Positions 1 through 5,587 of a stretch of DNA of 5,587 nt are shown here, in pieces; position 1 is the first letter of the stretch, and the number at the start of each line of letters is the position of its first letter. The notes beneath the pieces were generated by a model that worked only from the letters and a program-made list of their open reading frames with translations, searched no databases and had not been told where the DNA came from. This DNA comes from Deltaproteobacteria bacterium (GTDB lineage Bacteria; Myxococcota; Myxococcia; Myxococcales; 40CM-4-68-19), in NCBI GenBank assembly GCA_018266095.1, contig JAFEBC010000332.1, positions 1-5,587 on the forward strand, written 5' to 3'. The position numbers and the translations under genes were made by a program.

Positions 1-5
1 CAAGC

Positions 6-1076
6 GTGAAGCGCGGGTTCGAGGAGAACGTCCCCAAGGTGCGGCCGCGCGTGCGGCTGGGTCGCGCGCTCGATGAGCTGACGGGCGAGCCGCTGGCGAC
101 GCAGCCGCCGGTGGATGATCGCGTGGCGGAGAGCACGGGGCCGCAGGCCGAGGCGAACGCTTCGCAGCACGCGCCGTCGCAGGCTCCGCAGCAGCCGCAG
201 GCGTCCGCGGTCTCGTCGCGCAAGAGCATGCCACCGCCGCCGTCGCAGCCTTCGCACCACGCGCAGCAGGCCTCGCATCTGCCGACGCCCGCGCCTACGC
301 CCCATCCGGTCGAGGAACACCACGTGCACGCGGACCACGAAGCGCACCCCGCGAGCGACCTGGTCGAAGAGCGCGCGCGGCGGCTCGAAGACGTGCGCCG
401 CCGGGCGATGGTGGCCGCGGCCGCGCCGGAGGTTCCGGTGCGCGCGAATGACGGCGACGACACGCCCGAGCCCTCGAAGATCAAGCGCACCCGCGCGGCC
501 GCTGCGGCGCAGGTGGCGCAGCTCGCGAAGGAGCTGACGGGCGAGCTGGAGCAGGCGGCGCAGGCGAACGCGCGCATGAAGTCGGATCTGGATTCGGCGC
601 TGGCGGCGCTGCGCAAGGCGGCCGAGGAGTCGCGCGAGCGGGCCGAGGAGCGCGATCGCCTGGCGGCCGAGGTGGAGTCGCGGGCACAGGCGGCGCGCGA
701 TCTGCTGAGCGAGCTGGAGCTCTTGGAGGCGGAGCGCGACGGTGCGCTCTTGCAGGCCGCACGGCTGGCGCGCGAGCTCAAGGACGCGAAGTCGCAGGTG
801 GTGAAGAACGGCGAGCAGCTCCGCGTGGCCCAGCACGAGGTCGAGAACGTGCGCGCCGAGTCGCGGCGCCTGTCCGGCGAGCTGCAGGCCCGCGTGTCCG
901 AGCGGGATGCTGCACGCGAGGAGCTCCTGCACACCCGCGCCGAGCGTGACGAGCTGTCGGAGGCCCTGGTGGCGGCCCGCGCCGAGGCCGACGAGGCCCT
1001 GGAGAGCAAGAGCGCGCTGGAGGAGATCGAGAAGGCGCTCAGCGACGCCCGCACGCGCGTGGCGCATCTTCGCTGA
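6..1076 (+). CDS. Coiled-coil protein with disordered Pro/Gln/His-rich N-terminus, function unknown
   Basis: I do not recognise the family. Read from the GTG at base 6, the product has 356 residues, but the frame is open to the window edge, so the true start may lie upstream. Residues 1-30 are basic and compact. Residues about 31-120 are low complexity, rich in Pro, Gln, Ala and Ser, with nine His between residues 84 and 114. A short charged helix (118-135) and an acidic linker (148-157) follow. From about 165 to the last residue the protein is an almost uninterrupted heptad-like helix rich in Glu, Arg, Ala and Leu (for example AERDRLAAEVESRAQAARDL), with no C-terminal domain. There is no signal peptide or membrane segment, so it is probably cytoplasmic and may be structural or a scaffold. 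That the gene is real is supported by consistent G/C third positions and a length free of stops; the role is unknown. Confidence 0.85.
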   Translation: MKRGFEENVPKVRPRVRLGRALDELTGEPLATQPPVDDRVAESTGPQAEANASQHAPSQAPQQPQASAVSSRKSMPPPPSQPSHHAQQASHLPTPAPTPHPVEEHHVHADHEAHPASDLVEERARRLEDVRRRAMVAAAAPEVPVRANDGDDTPEPSKIKRTRAAAAAQVAQLAKELTGELEQAAQANARMKSDLDSALAALRKAAEESRERAEERDRLAAEVESRAQAARDLLSELELLEAERDGALLQAARLARELKDAKSQVVKNGEQLRVAQHEVENVRAESRRLSGELQARVSERDAAREELLHTRAERDELSEALVAARAEADEALESKSALEEIEKALSDARTRVAHLR

Positions 1077-1100
1077 ACGCGGTCCGCGCCCCGGCCGCCC

Positions 1101-1119
1101 CGGGTGGTCAGGCCACCTG
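1101..1119 (+). other. Short hairpin just after the coiled-coil gene
   Basis: GGTGG (1103-1107) and CCACC (1113-1117) pair around a 5-base loop, and one G-U and one C-G pair can extend the stem to 1101/1119. It begins 25 bases after the stop codon. No T-run follows, so it is not an intrinsic terminator by itself. It could stabilise the 3' end of the message, or it could be chance in GC-rich DNA. Confidence 0.35.
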
Positions 1120-1126
1120 CCGCGGG

Positions 1127-1142
1127 TCGGTCAACTGACCGA
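1127..1142. promoter_or_regulatory. 16-bp palindrome, candidate operator
   Basis: The sequence tcggtcaactgaccga has two perfect 7-base arms around a 2-base centre. It resembles in form the dyad sites bound by dimeric helix-turn-helix repressors such as TetR, GntR or MarR types, but no specific regulator can be named. It lies in non-coding DNA 12 bases upstream of a weak promoter candidate. As RNA it would form a poor hairpin because the loop is only two bases, which slightly favours a DNA-binding site. No regulator gene is visible in the window. Confidence 0.35.
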
Positions 1143-1154
1143 TGCCACCCGCCC

Positions 1155-1183
1155 TTGCACGGGCGCACCCCGCTTGCTACGAG
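1155..1183 (+). promoter_or_regulatory. Weak sigma70-like promoter candidate in the convergent gap
   Basis: TTGCAC (1155-1160) is followed after exactly 17 bases by TACGAG (1178-1183). The -35 element matches four of six consensus bases (TTGACA); the -10 matches only three of six (TATAAT). Transcription would begin near 1190 and run through a less GC-rich stretch to the terminator ending at 1338. The spacing and the neighbouring palindrome are the only support, and such matches occur by chance. Confidence 0.22.
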
Positions 1184-1189
1184 ACTGCG

Positions 1190-1338
1190 TCCTTCAAACG
1201 GATCACGGACGGCCAGCGCGAACATCGGTCCGGCATCTTCAGAGCAAGCATCTCGACATCTCGCTCGTACTTCTTCGATTCACACATCATGCGCCGTCCG
1301 GCGGAAGCGGGTGCTCTCAACAAGCACCCGCTTTTTTT
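1190..1338 (+). ncRNA. Possible small RNA ending at an intrinsic terminator
   Basis: This stretch of about 150 bases is visibly less GC-rich than the genes on both sides and carries no convincing reading frame. An 8-base GC-rich stem can form between 1206-1213 (CGGACGGC) and 1293-1300 (GCCGTCCG), closing a domain of about 95 nt directly before the terminator hairpin. The interior (about 1245-1290) is pyrimidine-rich and largely unpaired by eye, with the repeated phrase CATCTCGACATCTCG. An 8-base match in 150 bases of GC-rich DNA is not rare by chance. The alternative is that this is simply the 3' untranslated region of the coiled-coil gene. The 5' end is set only by the weak promoter candidate. 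Confidence 0.25.
1304..1338 (+). terminator. Rho-independent terminator, rightward
   Basis: The arms AGCGGGTGCT (1306-1315) and AGCACCCGCT (1323-1332) are perfectly complementary over 10 bp with a 7-base loop. An A-T pair and a G-T pair extend the stem by two. A run of seven T (1332-1338) follows on the plus strand. Read on the minus strand the hairpin is followed by only two T, so it acts chiefly on rightward transcription. It lies 230 bases after the coiled-coil gene, which is far for that gene's own terminator and leaves room for an independent RNA. Confidence 0.88.
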
Positions 1339-1374
1339 CGCGCGACGCACAGTGACGCTGAGCCAGGCCATGAC

Positions 1375-2448
1375 CTAGGCCCGCACCGGCTCCGCCCGGG
1401 CCATCGCGCTCTCGGGAGCGAACCCCGCGCTCGCCTCGGCGTGATCCGCGCCCGCCCGCAGCCGCTCGCCGATGAGGTCGAGCTCCTGCGCCGCGCGGTC
1501 CACGTCCGCGCCCTCGAGCAGGGACAGGCTCATCCTCGCGCGCTCCAGCTCGGCCACCTCGGCGTGCAGCCGCGACAAGAGCCGCTCCCGGCCGCGCACC
1601 AGCTCACGGTGGCGCTCGAGCAATTGCTCCTGCAGCTCCAGCGCGCGCGACAGGTTCTGCCGGCTCTTCTCGTCCTGCGTGCCCGCGATGAGCTGCACCA
1701 ATTCGTCGCGCCGCCGCGTCAGCTCGCGCTCCTGCGCCGGGGCCGCCGCGTGCGTCTGGCCCTGCGCGCGCTCGGCCAGGGTCAACGCCAGCAGCGCCAG
1801 CGCCTCGAGCGGCCCGCGCAGCACCGGCGCCCCCGCGGGCCGCTGCACCTGCAACATCGTCCACGCCTCCTGGTGCGCCCGGCCCGCGCGCTCGGCCAGC
1901 ATGCGCAGGTCCGCGCCCAGCTTGCCCTGCAGCTCTCGCAGCCGCTCCTGCACGAGGCCGCCGCGCGAGACGTGCAGGAGCACACCCGGCAGCACGAGCC
2001 AGAGCCCCGCCGCCGCGCCGCACACGGCCACCGACGCGAGCGAGAGCAGCAGCACGGGCGCGAGCGGCCCGGGCCAGAGGCTCGCGAGGGTCATGGCCAG
2101 CGACTCGCCCAGCGAGGGCAGGAGCCGCAGCGCCAGCACGCCCGCCCAAGCCGCCGCGAACATCGCCAGGCCCGCCACCCAGCGCGCCGGAGGCAGCTCG
2201 CCCCGCTCCGCCGCCTCGCGCCGCTTCATCCGCGCGCGCAGCCACGTCAGCGCCACGCCCGTCAGCGAGACCACGAGCTCCGCGACATCCCACGCGAGCC
2301 CGCCGTGCGCACCCGACGCCGTGCGCTGGAAGATCGCGAGCGGCCCCACCGCCACCCCCGCGAGCAGGGCCACCACCGCGCCCGCGCCCGCCGCCCGCGC
2401 TGCGCTGCGTTCGAACCCCGAGGCATCCGTGAGCACGAGCGTCGTCAT
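1375..2448 (-). CDS. Four-helix membrane protein with long C-terminal coiled coil, unknown function
   Basis: The 357-residue product is not a family I recognise. Hydrophobic segments lie at about residues 19-40, 51-70, 90-110 and 129-160. The loop between helices 2 and 3 is strongly basic (RARMKRREAAER), as is the stretch after helix 4, while the other loops are nearly free of Lys and Arg. The positive-inside rule therefore puts both termini in the cytoplasm. Residues about 162-335 are Leu/Glu/Arg-rich helix, broken near 202-212 (Pro/Gly) and 230-238, and look like two or three coiled-coil segments; the last 20 residues are disordered. The ATG follows the stop of the VWA gene by 9 bases, with a G-rich ribosome site overlapping that stop, so the two are probably translated together. 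Helices 1-4 could anchor an oligomeric scaffold; this is inference. Confidence 0.88.
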   Translation of the reverse strand: MTTLVLTDASGFERSAARAAGAGAVVALLAGVAVGPLAIFQRTASGAHGGLAWDVAELVVSLTGVALTWLRARMKRREAAERGELPPARWVAGLAMFAAAWAGVLALRLLPSLGESLAMTLASLWPGPLAPVLLLSLASVAVCGAAAGLWLVLPGVLLHVSRGGLVQERLRELQGKLGADLRMLAERAGRAHQEAWTMLQVQRPAGAPVLRGPLEALALLALTLAERAQGQTHAAAPAQERELTRRRDELVQLIAGTQDEKSRQNLSRALELQEQLLERHRELVRGRERLLSRLHAEVAELERARMSLSLLEGADVDRAAQELDLIGERLRAGADHAEASAGFAPESAMARAEPVRA

Positions 2449-2460
2449 GGCGTCCCCCTA
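2449..2460 (-). promoter_or_regulatory. Ribosome binding site of the membrane-protein gene, overlapping the upstream stop
   Basis: On the minus strand the VWA stop TAG runs directly into GGGGACGCC and then the ATG. The G-rich AGGGGGA (2459-2453) is the only Shine-Dalgarno-like element and partly uses the stop codon itself. This fixes the ATG at 2448 and suggests reinitiation by ribosomes finishing the VWA gene. Confidence 0.6.
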
Positions 2461-3855
2461 CCAGCCCGCGACCGGCGCGCGCGCAGCGTCGAACGAGCGC
2501 TCCTTGGCCTTCTTGCGCGCCGAGAGATCGCCCGTGCCGCTCTCGTCGACCGTCTGCGCCCAGCTCTTCGCGTCCTTCTGCAGCGCCGGCGCCTCCGCGG
2601 GCAGGTCGTTGGCCACCTTCGCCGAGAGCGCGCCGATGCTCGCCTGCATCTTCTCGGCCTCGTCGCGCTTGCCCGCCTCGAACGCCATCACCGCCCGGCG
2701 CGCGATGTGCGCCATCTCCGCCTTCGCGCCCGCCGCCTCCACCTCACGCGGCGCCTCGCTCAGGTGGTTCGCGTCGGCCGTGAACGTCCCGCCCGCCGCC
2801 GCGTTGGCCGCGAAGTGCGCGCCCGCCGCGTCCACGCACGTCACCTGCGCCTCGACGAGCTGCGCCTCACCCTGCCCGCCCGGCAAGCGCACGCGCGCCA
2901 GGATGCGCCGCTTCTCGCCCGCCGCGAAGTCCGGGAGCCGCACGCTGCCGTCCTCGAGCTCGTAGCCGAAGACCTGCTCCACGGTGACGCCCGACAGGCC
3001 CGTCACCGACAGCTTCACCTCGCGCGCCACCGACGCCGCCGCCCGCGCGAACTCGGCCTTGAACGCCGGCGCCAGCACCGACGGGTCCTCGACGAACCGC
3101 GCGCGCCCGCCCGCCTGCGACGCCAGCGCCTCCATCAGCTCCTCGTCGTAGTCGTTGCCCACACCGAAGGTCGACAAGGTCGCGCCCTCGAAGTCGGCGC
3201 GCGCGAGCCCCAGGAGCGACGGCCGCGCCACGATGCCCTCGTTCACGATGCCGTCCGAGGCCAGGAAGACCTTGTCCACGCGCCCTGCCGCCCGCCCCGC
3301 GATGAGCTGCGGCCGCGCCAGCTCGAACGCGCGCGAGAAGTTCGTCCCGGAGGTGGGCACGAGCCGCTGCACCAGCCCGAGCGCCAGCCGCCGCGCCTCG
3401 GGCGACATCGCCGTCGAGGGCAAGAGCAGCCGCGCGTCGCTCGCGAAGTCCACGATGGCCAGGCGGTCCTCGCCGTCGAGCGCCTCGATCAGCGCGCGCG
3501 CGGCCTCGCGGGCCTTGAGGATCTTCTCGCCCGCCATCGAGCCCGAGCGGTCGAGGATGAGCACCGCGTTCACCGGCGCCTTGGGCATCGACGCCGGATC
3601 GCCCGCGGCCGCCACGTCGAGCTGCAGGTACGCGGCAGAGCCTCCGCTGGGCAGCCACTTGCGATCGAGCTGCGCCGTGACCGTGAGCGGGCCAGTGGAA
3701 GTCTGCGGAATCACGACTGGATCCGGCGTGGTCACCGCGACGGGTTGGACCACGTCGATGGTGGCGCGCGGCGGGATCGGGCGGCGCAGCGCGGCGAACG
3801 CGGCCGCGGCCAGGGTGACGAACGAGAGCAGGACGAGGACGGATGTACGACGCAT
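2458..3855 (-). CDS. Exported von Willebrand factor A domain protein, YfbK-like
   Basis: The product has 465 residues from the ATG at 3855, chosen because GGAGG lies 8 bases upstream and an export signal starts there; the open frame runs 44 codons further upstream but over another gene and repeats. Residues 1-22 form a signal peptide: basic MRR, a hydrophobic core, and AFA-A as a likely cleavage site. No lipobox Cys and no C-terminal membrane helix are present, so a soluble periplasmic protein is likely, or one anchored by an uncleaved signal. The VWA domain spans about 95-275. Its metal site (MIDAS) is complete: D102-x-S104-x-S106 in LDRSGSM, Thr171 in TSGTN, and Asp201 in LASDG. A beta-rich region (about 277-345) with VTVEQVFGYELEDG and a helical, TPR-like tail (about 365-435) follow, as in YfbK-type proteins. 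VWA domains of this kind bind protein partners through the metal; the partner here is unknown, and the downstream membrane protein is the obvious candidate. No MoxR-type ATPase gene is in the window. Confidence 0.93.
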   Translation of the reverse strand: MRRTSVLVLLSFVTLAAAAFAALRRPIPPRATIDVVQPVAVTTPDPVVIPQTSTGPLTVTAQLDRKWLPSGGSAAYLQLDVAAAGDPASMPKAPVNAVLILDRSGSMAGEKILKAREAARALIEALDGEDRLAIVDFASDARLLLPSTAMSPEARRLALGLVQRLVPTSGTNFSRAFELARPQLIAGRAAGRVDKVFLASDGIVNEGIVARPSLLGLARADFEGATLSTFGVGNDYDEELMEALASQAGGRARFVEDPSVLAPAFKAEFARAAASVAREVKLSVTGLSGVTVEQVFGYELEDGSVRLPDFAAGEKRRILARVRLPGGQGEAQLVEAQVTCVDAAGAHFAANAAAGGTFTADANHLSEAPREVEAAGAKAEMAHIARRAVMAFEAGKRDEAEKMQASIGALSAKVANDLPAEAPALQKDAKSWAQTVDESGTGDLSARKKAKERSFDAARAPVAGW

Positions 3856-3884
3856 GTGGGAGGCCTCCGCAGGGGACGGGAGGC
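3856..3884 (-). promoter_or_regulatory. VWA-gene ribosome binding site inside a possible leader hairpin
   Basis: In the message, GGAGG (3868-3864) sits 8 bases before the ATG and decides the start at 3855. The same bases belong to GGAGGC (3868-3863), which pairs perfectly with GCCTCC (3884-3879) across a 10-base loop. The hairpin would hide the ribosome site. The ribosome site is solid; a regulatory role for the hairpin is inference from complementarity alone. Confidence 0.55.
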
Positions 3885-3910
3885 ACAAACGCGCGCTCGG
3901 AGAGTTCGAT

Positions 3911-4987
3911 CTACGAAATCGTCCGCGAGGCAGGTCCGCCCACGACCTCGCCCGCGGAGTCACCCACGACCTCGCCCGCGGAGTCACCCGCGACAGCGCC
4001 CGCGAAGTCGGCCAGGAAGGCGGCCGCGCGCTCCTCGGCCCAGTAGACCGGGGCGCCGATCGAACCGGCCACGAAGCCGACGTGCCCGCCGCGCGCCGTC
4101 TCGATGAGGCGCACGTGCGGCAGCGCGGGCACCAGCGCGCGCGGGATGGCGGACGCGGGGATGAAGGGATCGTCCGCCGCCGAGATGAGCAGGAGCGGCA
4201 CGCGCACGCGCGGGAGGAAGTTCACGCTGGAGGACTTCGCGTAGTACTCGGCCGCGCTCGAGAAGCCGTGCACCGGCGCCGTCCAGGAGTCATCGAACTC
4301 GCGCAGCGTTCGGGACTCGTCCACGCGCGCGAGCGACAGCCTCTGCGCCGACACCTCGTCGGCGTGGCCGGCGGCCTTCTCGTGCGCCTTGGCGATCAGG
4401 GTCTTGAGGAAGCGCTCGCGGTAGATCTTCGCCCAGAATCCGGGCCCGTCGAGCGCATCGGCGCAGGCGGAGAGATCGAACGGCACCGAGATGGCGCACG
4501 CGCGCAAGAGCTGCTGGGGCGGCGCGTCGCCCTGCTCGCCCAGCCACTTCACGGTGACGTTTCCGCCGAGCGAGAAGCCGCACAGGAGCAGCTTGCGCGC
4601 GGGCTCGCGGGCCACGAGCGTGCGCACCACGAGGTCGAGGTCGCCCGTGTCGCCCGAGTGGTACGAGCGCAGGCGCCGGTTGTCCTCGCCCGAGCACGAG
4701 CGGAAGTTGAGCGCGCACGCGGGCCAGCCGCGGGCCTTGGCGTGCTGGAGCATGCCGCGCACGTAGCCCGCTTCGCTGGAGCCTTCGAGGCCGTGCAGCA
4801 CCACGAGCCGCGGCGCGGATTCGGAGCCTGCGGGGCCATCGAGGAAGTCGAGATCGACGAAGTCGCCGTCGGCCGTGGTGAGCCGCTCGCGGCGCAAGGA
4901 GAGCGGCGCGTTGCGGCGAAAGAGCGGCGCGTAGATCGTCTGCAGATGCGGATTTCCCAAGGCCCGCGCGGGGACGAACTCGTTCAC
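3911..4987 (-). CDS. yheT: YheT/EMB8-family alpha/beta hydrolase
   Basis: This is a 358-residue alpha/beta hydrolase of the YheT/EMB8 group (COG0429 type), cytoplasmic esterase- or lipase-like enzymes whose natural substrate is poorly known. The family opening NPHLQTIYAPL is at residues 12-22. The oxyanion segment LHGLEGSSEAGYV is at 64-76, the NFRSCSGEDNR region at 94-104, and the nucleophile elbow GFSLGGN at 137-143 with Ser139. The acid is Asp272 or Asp273 in SAADDPFIP, and His302 lies in GGHVGF, so the triad is complete. The GTG start at 4987 is chosen because AAGGAG lies 5 bases upstream and it overlaps the preceding stop as GTGA; the open frame continues upstream but over the other hydrolase. 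The core ends near residue 330. The last 27 residues are an extra Ala/Gly/Val/Asp tail built from a tandem repeat. The symbol reflects family membership, not proven orthology. Confidence 0.93.
   Translation of the reverse strand: MNEFVPARALGNPHLQTIYAPLFRRNAPLSLRRERLTTADGDFVDLDFLDGPAGSESAPRLVVLHGLEGSSEAGYVRGMLQHAKARGWPACALNFRSCSGEDNRRLRSYHSGDTGDLDLVVRTLVAREPARKLLLCGFSLGGNVTVKWLGEQGDAPPQQLLRACAISVPFDLSACADALDGPGFWAKIYRERFLKTLIAKAHEKAAGHADEVSAQRLSLARVDESRTLREFDDSWTAPVHGFSSAAEYYAKSSSVNFLPRVRVPLLLISAADDPFIPASAIPRALVPALPHVRLIETARGGHVGFVAGSIGAPVYWAEERAAAFLADFAGAVAGDSAGEVVGDSAGEVVGGPASRTIS
3940..4011 (-). repeat. Three tandem 24-bp units at the 3' end of yheT
   Basis: Units 3940-3963 and 3964-3987 are identical over 24 bases. 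The third, 3988-4011, matches at 18 of 24 positions. The period is a multiple of three, so in the hydrolase frame it encodes repeats of GDSAGEVV, giving a C-terminal tail beyond the catalytic core. Two identical copies suggest a recent duplication by slippage or unequal recombination. Confidence 0.9.
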
Positions 4988-5587
4988 GCGCGCTCCTTCG
5001 TCGAGTCTGCGGCCCTCGAGGTGTCGGTGGCCTTCTGCGGCAGCATGGTCCGCTTGCACTCGGCGTCGCGGATCTCGTCGAGAAACCGCGCCACGCGCCC
5101 CGCCACGCGGCCTGGATGCTCCACCTGCGCGATGTGGCCCGTCAGTTCCCACAGCTCCACGCGCTCCGGGCCCAGCGCGGCGCGGAAGTAGTCCACGGAG
5201 GACAGCGGCAGCACGCGGTCGCTCGCACCCCAGATGACGAGCGCGGGCATCTGCAGCTTGCGCAAGGCCTCCTTGGCGAGGAGCGGCGAGGCCTCGGGCG
5301 CCTCGTCCAGGAGCGACTGCACCTGCGCGCCGCCGAAGTGCGCGCCGAGGTCCTTGGCCACCAGCGCGAGCGCGAGCGGCGGCCGGTGGTACAGGCGCCG
5401 CCCCAGCTCCATCCCGCCTGCGCGACCGCCGCGGAAGGTCAGCTTCAGATCGCGCTTGTCGCGTTCGCTCAGGGGAGCGCCCGCGGGAGAGAGCCCGAGC
5501 ACGCCGCGCACGGCCTCCGGCACCAGGATGGACGTGGCCAGCACCAGCGCGCCGCCGAGCGAGTTGCCGATGAGGAGCGAGGGCTCG
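4984..5587 (-). CDS. Alpha/beta hydrolase, C-terminal part only
   Basis: The gene runs off the right edge; the last 200 residues are visible and the start is outside the window. The visible part opens with EPSLLIGNSLGG, a nucleophile elbow with Ser at visible residue 9 (5560-5562). The acid lies in VIWGASDRVLP (Asp, visible residue 123) and the His in LTGHIAQVEHP (visible residue 151), spaced and worded as in the MhpC/BioH-like hydrolase superfamily (COG0596). The segment between Ser and Asp (about 36-110) is the helical cap that sets substrate choice. A charged tail of about 25 residues follows the core. The fold is certain; the substrate cannot be told. Esterases, lipases and ring-cleavage hydrolases share these motifs. 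It overlaps yheT by 4 bases and is the first visible gene of the leftward set. Confidence 0.9.
   Translation of the reverse strand, partial: EPSLLIGNSLGGALVLATSILVPEAVRGVLGLSPAGAPLSERDKRDLKLTFRGGRAGGMELGRRLYHRPPLALALVAKDLGAHFGGAQVQSLLDEAPEASPLLAKEALRKLQMPALVIWGASDRVLPLSSVDYFRAALGPERVELWELTGHIAQVEHPGRVAGRVARFLDEIRDAECKRTMLPQKATDTSRAADSTKERA
4985..4998 (-). promoter_or_regulatory. Ribosome binding site and GTGA overlap that set the yheT start
   Basis: AAGGAG (4998-4993) stands 5 bases before the GTG at 4987-4985. The GTG shares two bases with the TGA of the upstream hydrolase (4986-4984). Strong site plus 4-base overlap indicates translational coupling, and makes longer start choices unlikely. 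Confidence 0.85.

Noticed and set aside
1304..1338. The terminator considered as bidirectional, serving the leftward operon too
   Set aside because: On the minus strand only two T follow the stem, so leftward termination would be weak. No other clear minus-strand terminator was found in the gap.
1177..1371. A 64-codon minus-strand frame starting 4 bases after the membrane-protein stop
   Set aside because: It could be read as a last small operon gene, but it has no spaced ribosome site, lacks the strong G/C third-position bias of the real genes, and translates straight through the terminator hairpin.
1104..1378. Two short plus-strand frames (83 and 78 codons) in the convergent gap
   Set aside because: They run across the palindrome or terminator hairpin, lack ribosome sites, and have no recognisable protein features.
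3856..3987. A 44-residue N-terminal extension of the VWA protein from an ATG at 3987
   Set aside because: It would overlap the end of yheT, read the tandem repeat out of frame as RARSW repeats, and bury the signal peptide. The ATG at 3855 has a good ribosome site.
3940..4011. Tandem repeats considered as a small CRISPR array or iteron cluster
   Set aside because: The units abut with no spacers and lie in frame within a coding region, so a coding tandem duplication explains them.
907..4107. A plus-strand open frame of 1066 codons across the gap and antisense to three genes
   Set aside because: Its length comes from scarcity of A/T-rich stops opposite GC-biased genes. Its translation is Arg/Pro/His-rich without domains, it overlaps proteins with clear motifs (MIDAS, membrane helices), and it has no credible start.
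4988..5152. A 55-residue N-terminal extension of YheT from an upstream ATG
   Set aside because: The extension is Arg/Gly-rich, lies wholly over the upstream hydrolase, and is not part of the family, which begins near the NPHLQTI motif. The GTG at 4987 has a strong ribosome site.
3155..5191. A plus-strand open frame of 678 codons antisense to the VWA gene and both hydrolases
   Set aside because: The minus-strand frames here contain intact catalytic motifs, ribosome sites and coupled starts. The plus-strand product is compositionally a shadow.

Overview
The window is very GC-rich DNA with G or C at nearly every third codon position. Its genes are Ala/Arg/Glu-rich and include long coiled-coil and low-complexity proteins. 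This style fits a high-GC myxobacterium-like (Myxococcota) chromosome. That placement rests on composition and gene style only; no taxonomic marker gene is present.

Layout. One plus-strand gene (6-1076) encodes a disordered, Pro/Gln/His-rich N-terminus followed by a long coiled coil. It faces four minus-strand genes that read leftwards from the right edge: an alpha/beta hydrolase cut by the window edge (4984-5587), a YheT/EMB8-type alpha/beta hydrolase (3911-4987), an exported von Willebrand factor A (VWA) protein with a complete MIDAS motif (2458-3855), and a four-helix membrane protein with a long C-terminal coiled coil (1375-2448). The hydrolases overlap by 4 bases (GTGA). The VWA and membrane genes are 9 bases apart. 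A 55-base leader separates the two pairs. All four are probably one transcription unit, or two pairs in tandem.

The 298-base gap between the convergent genes (1077-1374) has no convincing protein gene but is not empty. It holds, in order, a short hairpin, a 16-bp palindrome, a weak sigma70-like promoter candidate, a stretch visibly less GC-rich than the genes, and a textbook intrinsic terminator pointing rightwards. These could be the 3' end of the coiled-coil gene's transcript, or a small independent RNA unit of about 150 nt.

How the genes may work together. The two hydrolases look like a metabolic, lipid- or ester-related pair, but their substrates cannot be read from sequence. The VWA protein (predicted periplasmic) and the membrane protein (predicted coiled coil in the cytoplasm) are translationally linked and may form an envelope complex; that is inference. 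No defence system, CRISPR array, mobile element, tRNA or rRNA was seen. The two least explained items are the VWA/membrane pair and the possible RNA unit in the gap.
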